38,414 nt of DNA from UBA11136 sp964482135 (lineage in GTDB: Bacteria; Pseudomonadota; Alphaproteobacteria; UBA11136), in assembly GCA_964482135.1 (NCBI GenBank), contig CAYZWF010000021.1:1-38414 (forward strand), given 5' to 3'. Every line of letters begins with the position of its first letter. The first letter of the stretch is position 1. The position numbers were made by a program, and so were the translations under genes. The notes beneath the pieces were generated by a model, which was not told the DNA's origin, made no database searches, and saw only the letters and a program-made list of their open reading frames with translations. Shown here one piece after another: positions 31,303 to 38,414 of the stretch.

Positions 31303-32976
31303 GTGCCGCAGTCTTCTTCTCGACTTGACGTTCCGGAGGCGAATGCCGACACCTTTTCTTTCCGCCGCCTGCTGGTGGCGCTCGATGCTTCGGATTATGC
31401 CGACCGGGCGTTGACCTCAGCGATTCACTTGGCCGGATTCCACGACGGCGAGGTGACGGGGATTCACGCCTATGCGGCCAAGCTCCATGACAATCGTTTT
31501 CGTCAGATGGAAGGCGGCCTGCCAGAGCGTTACCGCAAGGAAGAGGAAATGGAACACCAGCGCGAGGTGCATGACGACCTTATTACCCGCGGTCTGGGAA
31601 TTATCAGCGATAGCTATCACGAGGTCGCCGAAAAGGTCTGTGACGAACAGGACGTGCCTTACCACCGCCTGAGTCCGGAAGGAAAGAATTACCGCAGGAT
31701 AGTAGAGGCCGCTTCGAGTGGCGATTTCGATCTCCTGGCTCTCGGCGCGCTGGGGCTAGGAGTGGTGCCGGGAAGCCGCATCGGAACCGTTTGTGAACGG
31801 GTGGTGCGGCGCTCTCCCATCGATGTTCTGGTGGTCCGTGATCCCGCCCGCTCTCTGGGGGATGGCCCCCTGGTAGTGGGGCTTGACGGATCCCCGCGCT
31901 CCTTTGCCGCGCTGAAGGTGGCGCTGGATCTTGGACGGCGGCTGGAGGTTCCGGTTCATGCCGTCGCCGCCTACGATCCCTATTATCATTATGTGGCCTT
32001 TAACAAGCTTTCCGGGACTCTCAGCGAGGAAGCGAGCAAGCAGTTCCGCTTCAAGGACCAGGAGGAGCTTCACGAGGAGATTATCGACGAAGGCATCGCC
32101 AAGATATATCAGTCCCATCTCGATGTCGCCCGCACCCTAGCCGAGGAAGAGGGGGCCGACCTCACATACAAGCTTCTCGACGGCAAGCCCTATGACGTAA
32201 TCCGCCGCTATGTGGAGGATGTAGGGGCCAGCCTTCTCTTGCTCGGAAAGACGGGTATTCATGCCGATCCCGATCTCGATATCGGCGGCAATTCCGAGAA
32301 CCTTTTACGATCCGCCCCCTGTCACATGTGGTTCGTCCAGAATACCTATACGCCGCCTCTGGAAGCCGTCGCCCAAGAGACCATCACCTGGACCGAAGAG
32401 GCCGAGGAGAAAATGCTCAAGGTGCCGGAGGCGGCCCGCGGCATGGTGCGCACGGTGATCCTGCGCATGGCCCAGGAAAGCGGACATACCGTCGTTACCT
32501 CTTCCTTGATCGATGAGGCGACGGCGCGCTTCTGCCCCGACAGGGGGGGCGTTATGGCAGAAGAGGAAGAAACCGTGACTTGGTCGAAAGAGGCCAAAGA
32601 GCTTCTGGAAAAGGTGGGCGACCCCTCCCTGAATACAAGCATCCGTCTGCGCGCGGAAAAACGCGCCCGCCGCGAGAAATCCTCCTCTGTGCTGCCCGAA
32701 TATGTCTCTTCCATGCTGGAGGAAGGAGCGGCCCCCGCGGCGGTGTGGAGTGCCTCCGCCCTAGCCCGTTTGGCACAGGTGCCGGAGATCGTGCGTAATC
32801 CCCTGCGCCACCGCGTTGAGGCCCTGGCCCATGAAAACAAGGCCAGCGAGATCACGCCTGAACTGGTGGAGGCGGGAGTCGAGGAATCACGGGAAGCGAT
32901 GGAACGGGCCATGCGCTTTGGCGGGCACAAGACAACCCACGAGGATACGGATGATGGCGCGGGCGAAGGAGACTGA
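31303..32976 (+). CDS. Tandem universal stress protein with C-terminal PCP_red-like domains
   Basis: 557 aa from the GTG at 31303. Two Usp domains (about residues 15-180 and 185-345); the first ends in GALGLGVVPGSRIGTVCERVVRRSPIDVLVV, a nucleotide-binding Usp signature, and the second is less canonical. Then come three helical repeats resembling the protochlorophyllide-reductase PCP_red domain (ITWTEEAEEKMLKVPEAARG, VTWSKEAKELLEKV, AVWSASALARLAQVPEIVR). The same domain ends the radical SAM protein next door. Start is unclear: TTG 31288 and GTG 31303 are in frame, with no Shine-Dalgarno at either. A 9-codon GTG-led frame with a strong GGGAGGG at 31259 ends 2 nt before 31303. Role unknown. Confidence 0.83.
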   Translation: MPQSSSRLDVPEANADTFSFRRLLVALDASDYADRALTSAIHLAGFHDGEVTGIHAYAAKLHDNRFRQMEGGLPERYRKEEEMEHQREVHDDLITRGLGIISDSYHEVAEKVCDEQDVPYHRLSPEGKNYRRIVEAASSGDFDLLALGALGLGVVPGSRIGTVCERVVRRSPIDVLVVRDPARSLGDGPLVVGLDGSPRSFAALKVALDLGRRLEVPVHAVAAYDPYYHYVAFNKLSGTLSEEASKQFRFKDQEELHEEIIDEGIAKIYQSHLDVARTLAEEEGADLTYKLLDGKPYDVIRRYVEDVGASLLLLGKTGIHADPDLDIGGNSENLLRSAPCHMWFVQNTYTPPLEAVAQETITWTEEAEEKMLKVPEAARGMVRTVILRMAQESGHTVVTSSLIDEATARFCPDRGGVMAEEEETVTWSKEAKELLEKVGDPSLNTSIRLRAEKRARREKSSSVLPEYVSSMLEEGAAPAAVWSASALARLAQVPEIVRNPLRHRVEALAHENKASEITPELVEAGVEESREAMERAMRFGGHKTTHEDTDDGAGEGD

Positions 32977-34252
32977 GCCTCCCTTTCTGGTCGCACTCAA
33001 CCTGACCCGCCGTTGTAATCTGAACTGCGCCCACTGCTATCTTGATGCCGGCACCCGGCATGACGGTGGGGCAGAGGAACTAACCACCCCGGAAGTCCTT
33101 GCTTTGGTTGATAAAATCGCGGCGCTCAGCGAAGAGACCATGATTGTTCTGACCGGCGGCGAACCCCTGCTGCGGCCGGATATTATGGACATTTCCCGCC
33201 ATGCCGCCGATCTCGGCCTGATGACGGTGATGGGAACCAACGGCGTACTTCTTGACGAGGGACGGGTAGCGGCGCTTCAGGAAGCCGGTGTCAGCGCCGT
33301 CGGCATCAGCCTCGATTCCCTGACCCCGGGCTATCATGACGGCTTCCGTGGTCTGGATGGATCCTGGGAAAAGACCATGGCCGGAATTGACGCCTGCCGC
33401 CGCGCCGGACTCATGTTCCAGATTCATTTCTCGGTGACCGACGACAATGCCGGTGAGCTCGACGATATCATTGCTTTTTGTCGTGATTCAGGGGCTTCGG
33501 TTCTCAATATCTTCTTTCTTGTTTGTACTGGCCGTGGCGAGACGGTCACCAATATTTCGACCGAGACCTACGACCGGGTTCTGCGCCGGGTTGTGGAAGC
33601 CGCCCGCGAGGAAGAAGAACTTCTCGTCCGGGCGCGCTGCGCCCCCCATTTCAAGCGGATGGCGATGGAGGCCGATCCGCCCCTCCCGGTTACCATGACG
33701 GATGGTTACCAGGCGGGCGGCTGTCTTGCCGGAACCCGTTACTGCCGGGTTACGCCGGAAGGGGAAATCACGCCCTGTCCCTATATGGAAGTCTCCGTGG
33801 GCTCGATCCGCACTACCGGTTTCGCTGAACTGTGGCGTGACGCGCCATTGTTTGAGCAATTGCGCTCGCCGGCACTTGAGGGGCGTTGTGGAGAATGTGA
33901 ATACATTCATTTATGCGGTGGCTGCCGTGCCAGGCCGTTGGCAAGAGACGGTGATTTAATGGGCGAGGATTTTCTCTGCGCCTACGAGCCCCAAGGCGGC
34001 GCCGTGATCGAACCCATGCCGGAATCCGCGGCCTCTCTTTCCTGGAGCGCAGAGGCGGAGACCCGGCTGGGACATGTGCCGGGTTTTGTGCGCCGCTTTG
34101 TCAGGCAACGGGCCGAGGCCTTTGCCCGAGAACAGGGAGCCGCCGAGGTTACGGCGGAACATCTTGAAACACTTGCAAGGCGGCGGTTTGGCAAGGCGGG
34201 CCCTCCCACATCAATACCAGGGAAAAACCATGAGGCGAGAAAGGAGCCATGA
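32951..34252 (+). CDS. Radical SAM/SPASM protein with PCP_red-like C-terminus (NirJ/AhbD-like)
   Basis: 433 aa. Radical SAM [4Fe-4S] motif C22-x3-C26-x2-C29 (RRCNLNCAHCYLDAG), SAM-binding GGEPLLRPD, and a Cys-rich SPASM part (GGCLAGTRYCRVTPEGEITPCPYM, CGECEYIHLCGGCRARP). This pattern is shared by NirJ (haem d1), AhbC/AhbD (alternative haem) and peptide-modifying enzymes. Residues about 365-425 (LSWSAEAETRLGHVPGFVRR) form a PCP_red-like domain like those in the preceding protein. A role in haem modification for the bd-like or other haem proteins is plausible but unproven. The gene overlaps the Usp gene by 26 nt. Confidence 0.85.
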   Translation: MMARAKETEPPFLVALNLTRRCNLNCAHCYLDAGTRHDGGAEELTTPEVLALVDKIAALSEETMIVLTGGEPLLRPDIMDISRHAADLGLMTVMGTNGVLLDEGRVAALQEAGVSAVGISLDSLTPGYHDGFRGLDGSWEKTMAGIDACRRAGLMFQIHFSVTDDNAGELDDIIAFCRDSGASVLNIFFLVCTGRGETVTNISTETYDRVLRRVVEAAREEEELLVRARCAPHFKRMAMEADPPLPVTMTDGYQAGGCLAGTRYCRVTPEGEITPCPYMEVSVGSIRTTGFAELWRDAPLFEQLRSPALEGRCGECEYIHLCGGCRARPLARDGDLMGEDFLCAYEPQGGAVIEPMPESAASLSWSAEAETRLGHVPGFVRRFVRQRAEAFAREQGAAEVTAEHLETLARRRFGKAGPPTSIPGKNHEARKEP

Positions 34253-34356
34253 CCGCAGGATTTGTGGTTTTGCGGGTGAAGCTCCCGGCTTTATTCCGGC
34301 ACCCTCAGGAAGCGATGTCACAGTGCGTAATATATGGCGAGACTCTGGCGATATGA
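34249..34356 (+). CDS. 35-codon frame coupled to the radical SAM gene
   Basis: Begins in an ATGA overlap with the radical SAM stop and reads MTAGFVVLRVKLPALF and onward, ending in an ATGA that starts a further 20-codon frame (34353-34415), which stops 1 nt before the DoxX start. No domain seen. Either chained coupling frames or chance. Confidence 0.25.
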   Translation: MTAGFVVLRVKLPALFRHPQEAMSQCVIYGETLAI

Positions 34357-34416
34357 TACCTTTGGCCGTTTCTCCCGGAGGGGGACCGGAGACATTAATT
34401 TTAAAGGAGAGATGAG

Positions 34417-35346
34417 ATGACCACAGTGGATAGGGAAGCGCCTTCCCGGGAAAGTTTGGCCCAAGCCGCGCTCTGGCTCAGGGTTGGGCTGGGTATCGTT
34501 TTCGTGGCTGGCGGATGGAACAAGCTGAGCAAGCTTCTCGATCCGGCGCGGGAGGAAGCGTTGGTCGGTAGCTATATGTCCACCAGCGGATACATCAATG
34601 CCTTTTTCCAGGACTATCTCTTCGCCAGCGACGCCTTATCCTGGCTGTCGCCGTGGCTGTTTCTCACCTCCCTGTCCGCTTTCGAGCTCATCAGCGGCGT
34701 TCTTCTCATTGTCGGCCTCGCGGTCCGTCCATTGGCCCTCATATACGGCTTTCTGCTTTGGACCTTTGTCATCGCGCTTCCGGTGGTGACCACGCCGGGC
34801 GTCGAGGTCACCGTGAAAACCTATCTCTCGCCGGCGATTCTGGTACAGATCCGTGACATTTGCCTGTCCGGTCTGATGTTTGTTCTCTTCAATCTCGGGT
34901 CCGGCGCCCGCAGCCTCGATGAACGGCTGTGCGGATGCCCTCCGCTGCGTGAGGTGGTGGACTGGAACCCACTGGGCGTATTGCTGAGGCTGTCGCTTGC
35001 CGCTGTCTTCATCGTCACCGGAATGTTCTTCGGCATGGATCACATCGCTAGCTTCGCCTCCACGCCCTGGGTTCTGTTGCCCATCGGCCTGCTTTTCGCC
35101 AGCGGACATTTCGTGCGCGTGGCCGGCGCCGCCACCGTCGCCGTCATGCTCTGGTACATGTGGACTAAGCTCAACATCGACAAGTCGCTGATCGCCAACC
35201 TCAACTCCATCAAGCGTGAGTTCGCGTTGATTGCAGCCGGTATGGTGGCGATGAGCCTTGGCGGGGGAACCTATTTCATCTTACTGGAAGAGATAAAGAA
35301 GGCGCGGGCCTGTATTTCAGGCTGTTTCGCGTCGCTCTCGAAATAG
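34417..35346 (+). CDS. DoxX/DoxD-family membrane protein, apparently two fused halves
   Basis: 309 aa with about 7-8 membrane segments. The N-terminal half begins LWLRVGLGIVFVAGGWNKL and the C-terminal half LLRLSLAAVFIVTGMFFGM, similar openings that suggest an internal duplication of the four-helix DoxX unit. DoxD is a membrane subunit of thiosulfate:quinone oxidoreductase; many DoxX proteins have no known job. Its place directly before the ubiquinone genes and among redox enzymes suggests a quinone-linked function (inference). AAGGAGAG precedes the ATG. Confidence 0.8.
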   Translation: MTTVDREAPSRESLAQAALWLRVGLGIVFVAGGWNKLSKLLDPAREEALVGSYMSTSGYINAFFQDYLFASDALSWLSPWLFLTSLSAFELISGVLLIVGLAVRPLALIYGFLLWTFVIALPVVTTPGVEVTVKTYLSPAILVQIRDICLSGLMFVLFNLGSGARSLDERLCGCPPLREVVDWNPLGVLLRLSLAAVFIVTGMFFGMDHIASFASTPWVLLPIGLLFASGHFVRVAGAATVAVMLWYMWTKLNIDKSLIANLNSIKREFALIAAGMVAMSLGGGTYFILLEEIKKARACISGCFASLSK

Positions 35347-35499
35347 CCCCTCTGGTGGTCTAGTTGGGGTCTATCTGAATATCTGTTCGTGGAGCCATCC
35401 GCGAGCGGTCGGGAGCGCTGATAATGCGGGGCAGGGGGGGCCCGCCTTGGGTGTTTCCGTGTGGAATCGGGGCGCCATGTTGCGACGAGGTGAAAGACC

Positions 35500-36195
35500 A
35501 TGAAAGAGACTGTCCCAGGAAGCGGCAGTGCGGAGTCGCCGCCGCTGTCGCCGGTGCTGTTCGCCGGAATGGCCTTGCGTCCGTTGCCGCCGGCTTTAAT
35601 GCAGCCCGCGCTGGACATTGCCATGACGACGATCCGGCGCCGTCATCCCGAACTCTTCGACCGTCTGTCGTGCCTGGAGAATCCGGTTTTCCTGATTGAT
35701 CCCGTCGATCTGCCGCTGGTCTTCGTCCTCAGACCCGGCGCCGCCATGCCGAGCCTGACGGCGGCGCGTAATGCGGGTGGCACCAAGGCCACGGCCACGG
35801 TGCGCGGACCGTTGATGGCGCTGATCGGTCTGCTTGAGGGCACCAGCGATGGTGATGCCCTGTTCTTTTCGCGCTCGCTTACATTCGAGGGAGACACGGA
35901 GGCGGTGGTGGCCCTGCGCAATGCCGTGGACGATGCAGAGATCAGCCTGCTTGAGGATCTGTTTTCGGTGCTTGGACCATTGGCGCGTCCGGCGCGCGGC
36001 GTGGCCGATATTGTTACGAGGGTGGCGTCACGGGCCGCCCGCGACATGGAAATGCTCCGCTCCACCTTTGCCGCTCCGGCCATGCACCGCGACCACATCC
36101 CTGAGACGCGTCCGAAAGAACCAAATGAGAAGGTGGACCCGCCGGCTCGTGGCGGTCCCCATCCACAGGCCGGAACCGCCGGAAGCCATGACTAA
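35500..36195 (+). CDS. ubiT: SCP2-domain ubiquinone biosynthesis accessory factor UbiT
   Basis: 231 aa, cytoplasmic or peripheral. An SCP2 lipid-binding fold covers about residues 20-150 (ALMQPALDIAMTTIRRRHPELFDRL, ATATVRGPLMALIGLLEGTSDGDALFFSRSLTFEGDTEAVVALRN). UbiT binds the hydrophobic isoprenoid intermediates for the O2-independent pathway that UbiU and UbiV hydroxylate. The order ubiT-ubiU-ubiV with an 8-nt overlap supports the call. The Pro/Gly-rich tail after residue 200 is longer than I would expect. Confidence 0.88.
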   Translation: MKETVPGSGSAESPPLSPVLFAGMALRPLPPALMQPALDIAMTTIRRRHPELFDRLSCLENPVFLIDPVDLPLVFVLRPGAAMPSLTAARNAGGTKATATVRGPLMALIGLLEGTSDGDALFFSRSLTFEGDTEAVVALRNAVDDAEISLLEDLFSVLGPLARPARGVADIVTRVASRAARDMEMLRSTFAAPAMHRDHIPETRPKEPNEKVDPPARGGPHPQAGTAGSHD

Positions 36196-37177
36196 AAAGC
36201 TTGAGCTTGTCTGTCCCGCGGGAACGCCGGCTTCGTTGCGGGCCGCCGTCGATGCCGGCGCCGATGTGGTTTATCTCGGGTTCCGCGACGCCACCAACGC
36301 CCGCAATTTTCCCGGTCTCAATTTCAGCCGTAATGAACTGCGGGCGGGGCTGGACTATGCTCATACGCGCGGCGCCCATGTCTATCTGGCCATTAATACT
36401 TTCCCCAGGGCGGGTGATCCCGGACCGTGGCGCGAGGCTGTCGATGACGCATCAATGCTGGGTGCCGACGCCATAATCCTCGCCGATATAGGACTGGCCG
36501 ATTACGCGGCAATTACGCATCCCCAACTGCGCCGTCATCTCTCGGTACAGGCGTCCGCATCCAATGCCGAGGCGATTCGTTTCTATCAAGAATCCTTCGG
36601 CATTAAACGGGTGGTGCTGCCGCGCGTACTCACCGTGCCGGAAATTACCGAACTCAACCGCAAGGTCGCCATTGAGACCGAGGTTTTCGTTTTTGGCGGG
36701 TTATGCGTCATGGCCGAGGGCCGCTGCGCCCTCTCCTCCTATGCCACCGGTGAATCACCCAATATCAACGGTGTCTGCTCGCCGGCCGGCCATGTGCGCT
36801 ACGAGGAGGAGGAAGGGCGGATGGTTTCCCGCCTTGGCGGCTATACCATCAATGCCTTCGCCAAGGGTGAAAAAGCCGGTTATCCGACCCTGTGCAAGGG
36901 CCGTTTCGTGGCCGACGGCGAGGCCCGCTATCTGTTCGAGGAACCCACCAGTCTCAATGCGGCCCAGATGTTGCCGGAACTCATGGCTGCCGGGGTGACG
37001 GCATTGAAGATCGAGGGGCGGCAGCGGGGACGCGCCTATATTTCCCAGGTTGTGGCCGCTTTCCGTCACGCCGTGGATGCGGCGGCCGAAGGGCTCGCCG
37101 TGCCGAAGGAAGATCTGATCGCCGTCACCGAAGGCCAGAGGAAAACCTCCGGCGTTTATGAGAAGACCTGGCGCTAG
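36188..37177 (+). CDS. ubiU: O2-independent ubiquinone hydroxylase subunit UbiU (U32 family)
   Basis: 329 aa. Starts MTKKLELVCPAGTPASLRAAVDAGADVVYLG, the U32-family opening. Four cysteines C173, C180, C197 and C236 have the same spacing (7, 17, 39) as the E. coli UbiU cluster ligands, so a [4Fe-4S] cluster is expected. With UbiV it forms a heterodimer that hydroxylates ubiquinone precursors using prephenate as oxygen source. The ATG at 36188 overlaps the ubiT stop. Confidence 0.95.
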   Translation: MTKKLELVCPAGTPASLRAAVDAGADVVYLGFRDATNARNFPGLNFSRNELRAGLDYAHTRGAHVYLAINTFPRAGDPGPWREAVDDASMLGADAIILADIGLADYAAITHPQLRRHLSVQASASNAEAIRFYQESFGIKRVVLPRVLTVPEITELNRKVAIETEVFVFGGLCVMAEGRCALSSYATGESPNINGVCSPAGHVRYEEEEGRMVSRLGGYTINAFAKGEKAGYPTLCKGRFVADGEARYLFEEPTSLNAAQMLPELMAAGVTALKIEGRQRGRAYISQVVAAFRHAVDAAAEGLAVPKEDLIAVTEGQRKTSGVYEKTWR

Positions 37178-37187
37178 GGAGGCTGGC

Positions 37188-38117
37188 TTGGCAAAGAAAA
37201 GCTCTGCAAATCTGACGCTCGGACCGGTCCTGTTCAACTGGGCTCCGGAGCGCTGGCGCGATTTTTATTTCCGCATGGCCGATGAGGCCCCGGTGGATAC
37301 GGTCTGTGTGGGCGAGGTGGTGTGTTCGAAACGAGCCCCGTTTTTTGTGCCCCATCTTGCCGAGGTGGTCGAGCGCCTGGATTCGGCGGGCAAGGAGGTG
37401 GTGCTCTCGACGCTGGCTCTGATCATGAACGAACGCGAGATGGCCCAGCTGCGCGAGACCCTGGAAAACACGGACTTTCTGGTGGAGGCCAATGACATTT
37501 CCGCCGCCGCCCTGCTCAAGGGGCGGCCCCATGCCATTGGTCCCTTCGTCAATATTTATAACGAAGACACCCTTGCCTATATGGCGCGCAACGGCGCTGT
37601 GCGGGTGACGCTGCCGGTGGAGCTTGCGGCATCCTCCATCGCCGCCCTCGCCAAATCCGCCCCCGCCGAGCTGGAGGTGATGGTTTTCGGACGCCTGCCG
37701 CTGGCCATTTCGGCGCGCTGTTACCACGCCCGCTGTCACAACCTTTCCCGGGACAATTGCCAGTTCGTTTGCGAGAAGGATTCCGACGGGCTTGACGTGG
37801 ATACCCTGGATGGTGAGCCCTTCCTGGCCATCAATGGCGTACAGACCCTGTCCCACGCCTATTGCAACATGGTCGGTGATCTCCCCGCTCTCCGGGATTT
37901 GGGCATCGGGCGTTTCCGTCTCTCGCCCCATAGCGGAGACATGGTGCGCGTTGCCGAGGTTTTCCGCGCCGTGCTCGACAATGGGATGGCGCCCGAGGAG
38001 GCATCCTCCGCCATCGCCGGGGAGATCGGCGGCATGCCCCTTGCCAATGGCTATTTCCACGGCAAGGCGGGCGCCGCGTTTGAGGGTGTTTCCGCCGGAT
38101 CGGCTGGAGCTAGGTGA
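37188..38117 (+). CDS. ubiV: O2-independent ubiquinone hydroxylase subunit UbiV (U32 family)
   Basis: 309 aa from a TTG start at 37188, chosen because AGGGAGG lies 7 nt upstream and just after the ubiU stop; an ATG at 37158 would lie inside ubiU. U32-family protein opening LTLGPVLFNW. Cysteines C178, C191 and C195 match the spacing (13, 4) of the E. coli UbiV cluster, with C40 or C46 as the fourth ligand. C183 is an extra cysteine. Partner of UbiU in anaerobic ubiquinone hydroxylation. It is the last gene before the terminal repeat. Confidence 0.94.
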   Translation: MAKKSSANLTLGPVLFNWAPERWRDFYFRMADEAPVDTVCVGEVVCSKRAPFFVPHLAEVVERLDSAGKEVVLSTLALIMNEREMAQLRETLENTDFLVEANDISAAALLKGRPHAIGPFVNIYNEDTLAYMARNGAVRVTLPVELAASSIAALAKSAPAELEVMVFGRLPLAISARCYHARCHNLSRDNCQFVCEKDSDGLDVDTLDGEPFLAINGVQTLSHAYCNMVGDLPALRDLGIGRFRLSPHSGDMVRVAEVFRAVLDNGMAPEEASSAIAGEIGGMPLANGYFHGKAGAAFEGVSAGSAGAR

Positions 38118-38124
38118 TCCGGCT

Positions 38125-38358
38125 GGCCGATCCCGCAACGATGATCCCGGAACGACGATCCATAAGCGGCGCGGAACGCGGACGGCGTAATCTTGCCGGT
38201 GGCAGGCGTGTCTAATTGTCGCAGTTAAATACCCGGACATACGCAGCTTCATCGCCCCCGGCGCTTTTTTCCGGGTTTGTCTGGTGAGATTCGCGGAAGC
38301 TAGCGTATATTTACAAAGATTTGCGGTCTTTCCTTGAGGTGGGCCACTTGCGCTAAAG
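38125..38358 (+). repeat. Degenerate intergenic repeat, copy R3
   Basis: Resembles R1 over its first half (GGCCGATCCC, TGGCAGGCGTG at 38200-38210, AATTGTCGCAGT) and R2 over its second half (TTTGTCTGGTGAGATTCGC, GGGCCACTTG). It runs almost up to the terminal inverted repeat. A weak CCCGG/CCGGG hairpin with a T-rich loop near 38257-38275 could terminate the ubi transcript. Confidence 0.6.
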
Positions 38359-38361
38359 AGC

Positions 38362-38414
38362 TGACCCTCCCCCTGTGAGTTGGTCCACCCTTATAGTTAG
38401 TTTAGGAGGATCAA
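38362..38414 (+). repeat. Right 53-bp terminal inverted repeat, probable IS end
   Basis: Exact reverse complement of 3-55. On the + strand it ends with TTTAGGAGGATCAA, a strong ribosome-binding site placed so that an ATG would be expected right after the window edge. This looks like the start of a transposase gene that continues outside. Confidence 0.85.

Overview
The window looks like a dense anaerobic-respiration island from a proteobacterium, most likely an alphaproteobacterium, with GC-rich codon usage. The main clue to lineage is a ubiT-ubiU-ubiV set, the oxygen-independent ubiquinone pathway of alpha-, beta- and gammaproteobacteria. Every convincing gene lies on the + strand. No rRNA, tRNA, CRISPR array or complete transposase was seen. 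Exact 53-bp inverted repeats occupy both ends of the window (3-55 and 38362-38414). Each reads outward into what looks like the first bases of an insertion sequence with a ribosome-binding site, so the segment is either bracketed by two inverted IS copies or is a contig broken at a multicopy IS.

Left part (264-5536): a secreted di-heme peroxidase of the CcpA/MauG family, a membrane sensor kinase with a coupled single-domain response regulator, and a Cys-rich PAS protein fused to a SARP-type (BTAD) transcription factor.

Centre-left (5775-12752): an extended -10 promoter, then a small unknown protein, a secreted cupredoxin-like protein, two di-heme peroxidases, a Tat-exported Rieske protein and an arsenite-oxidase-family molybdoenzyme. 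Two peroxidases beside an AioBA-type pair is the arrangement of dissimilatory iodate reductase (IdrABP1P2). The large subunit keeps the Arg and His of the AioA substrate funnel but appears to have lost the other two arsenite ligands, so I call it IdrA-like. The true substrate is not proven.

Centre (12828-28261): a HEAT-repeat protein followed by two paralogous copies of a four-gene membrane module. Each copy has a polytopic cytochrome bd-like (CydA-like) protein without a recognisable GRQPW quinol loop, an N-anchored di-heme cytochrome c, a multi-TM mono-heme cytochrome c, and a di-heme cytochrome c fused to an ethylbenzene-dehydrogenase-gamma-like haem domain with a C-terminal anchor. Extra cytochromes and single-TM mini-proteins lie between the copies. 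I count 20 CXXCH sites in 12 proteins across the window. Several junctions are bridged by tiny ORFs that overlap the gene at each end.

Right part (28281-38117): a protoporphyrinogen-oxidase-like flavoprotein, a porin with its own promoter, a tandem universal stress protein fused to PCP_red-like helical domains, a radical SAM/SPASM protein with the same helical domain, a DoxX/DoxD-type membrane protein, and ubiT-ubiU-ubiV.

Taken together (inference), electrons from an anaerobically made ubiquinone pool would pass through c-type cytochromes, the cupredoxin and the Rieske protein to a periplasmic oxyanion reductase. The peroxidases would remove peroxide, and the two bd-like complexes would form a second, poorly characterised cytochrome c-linked terminal or entry module.
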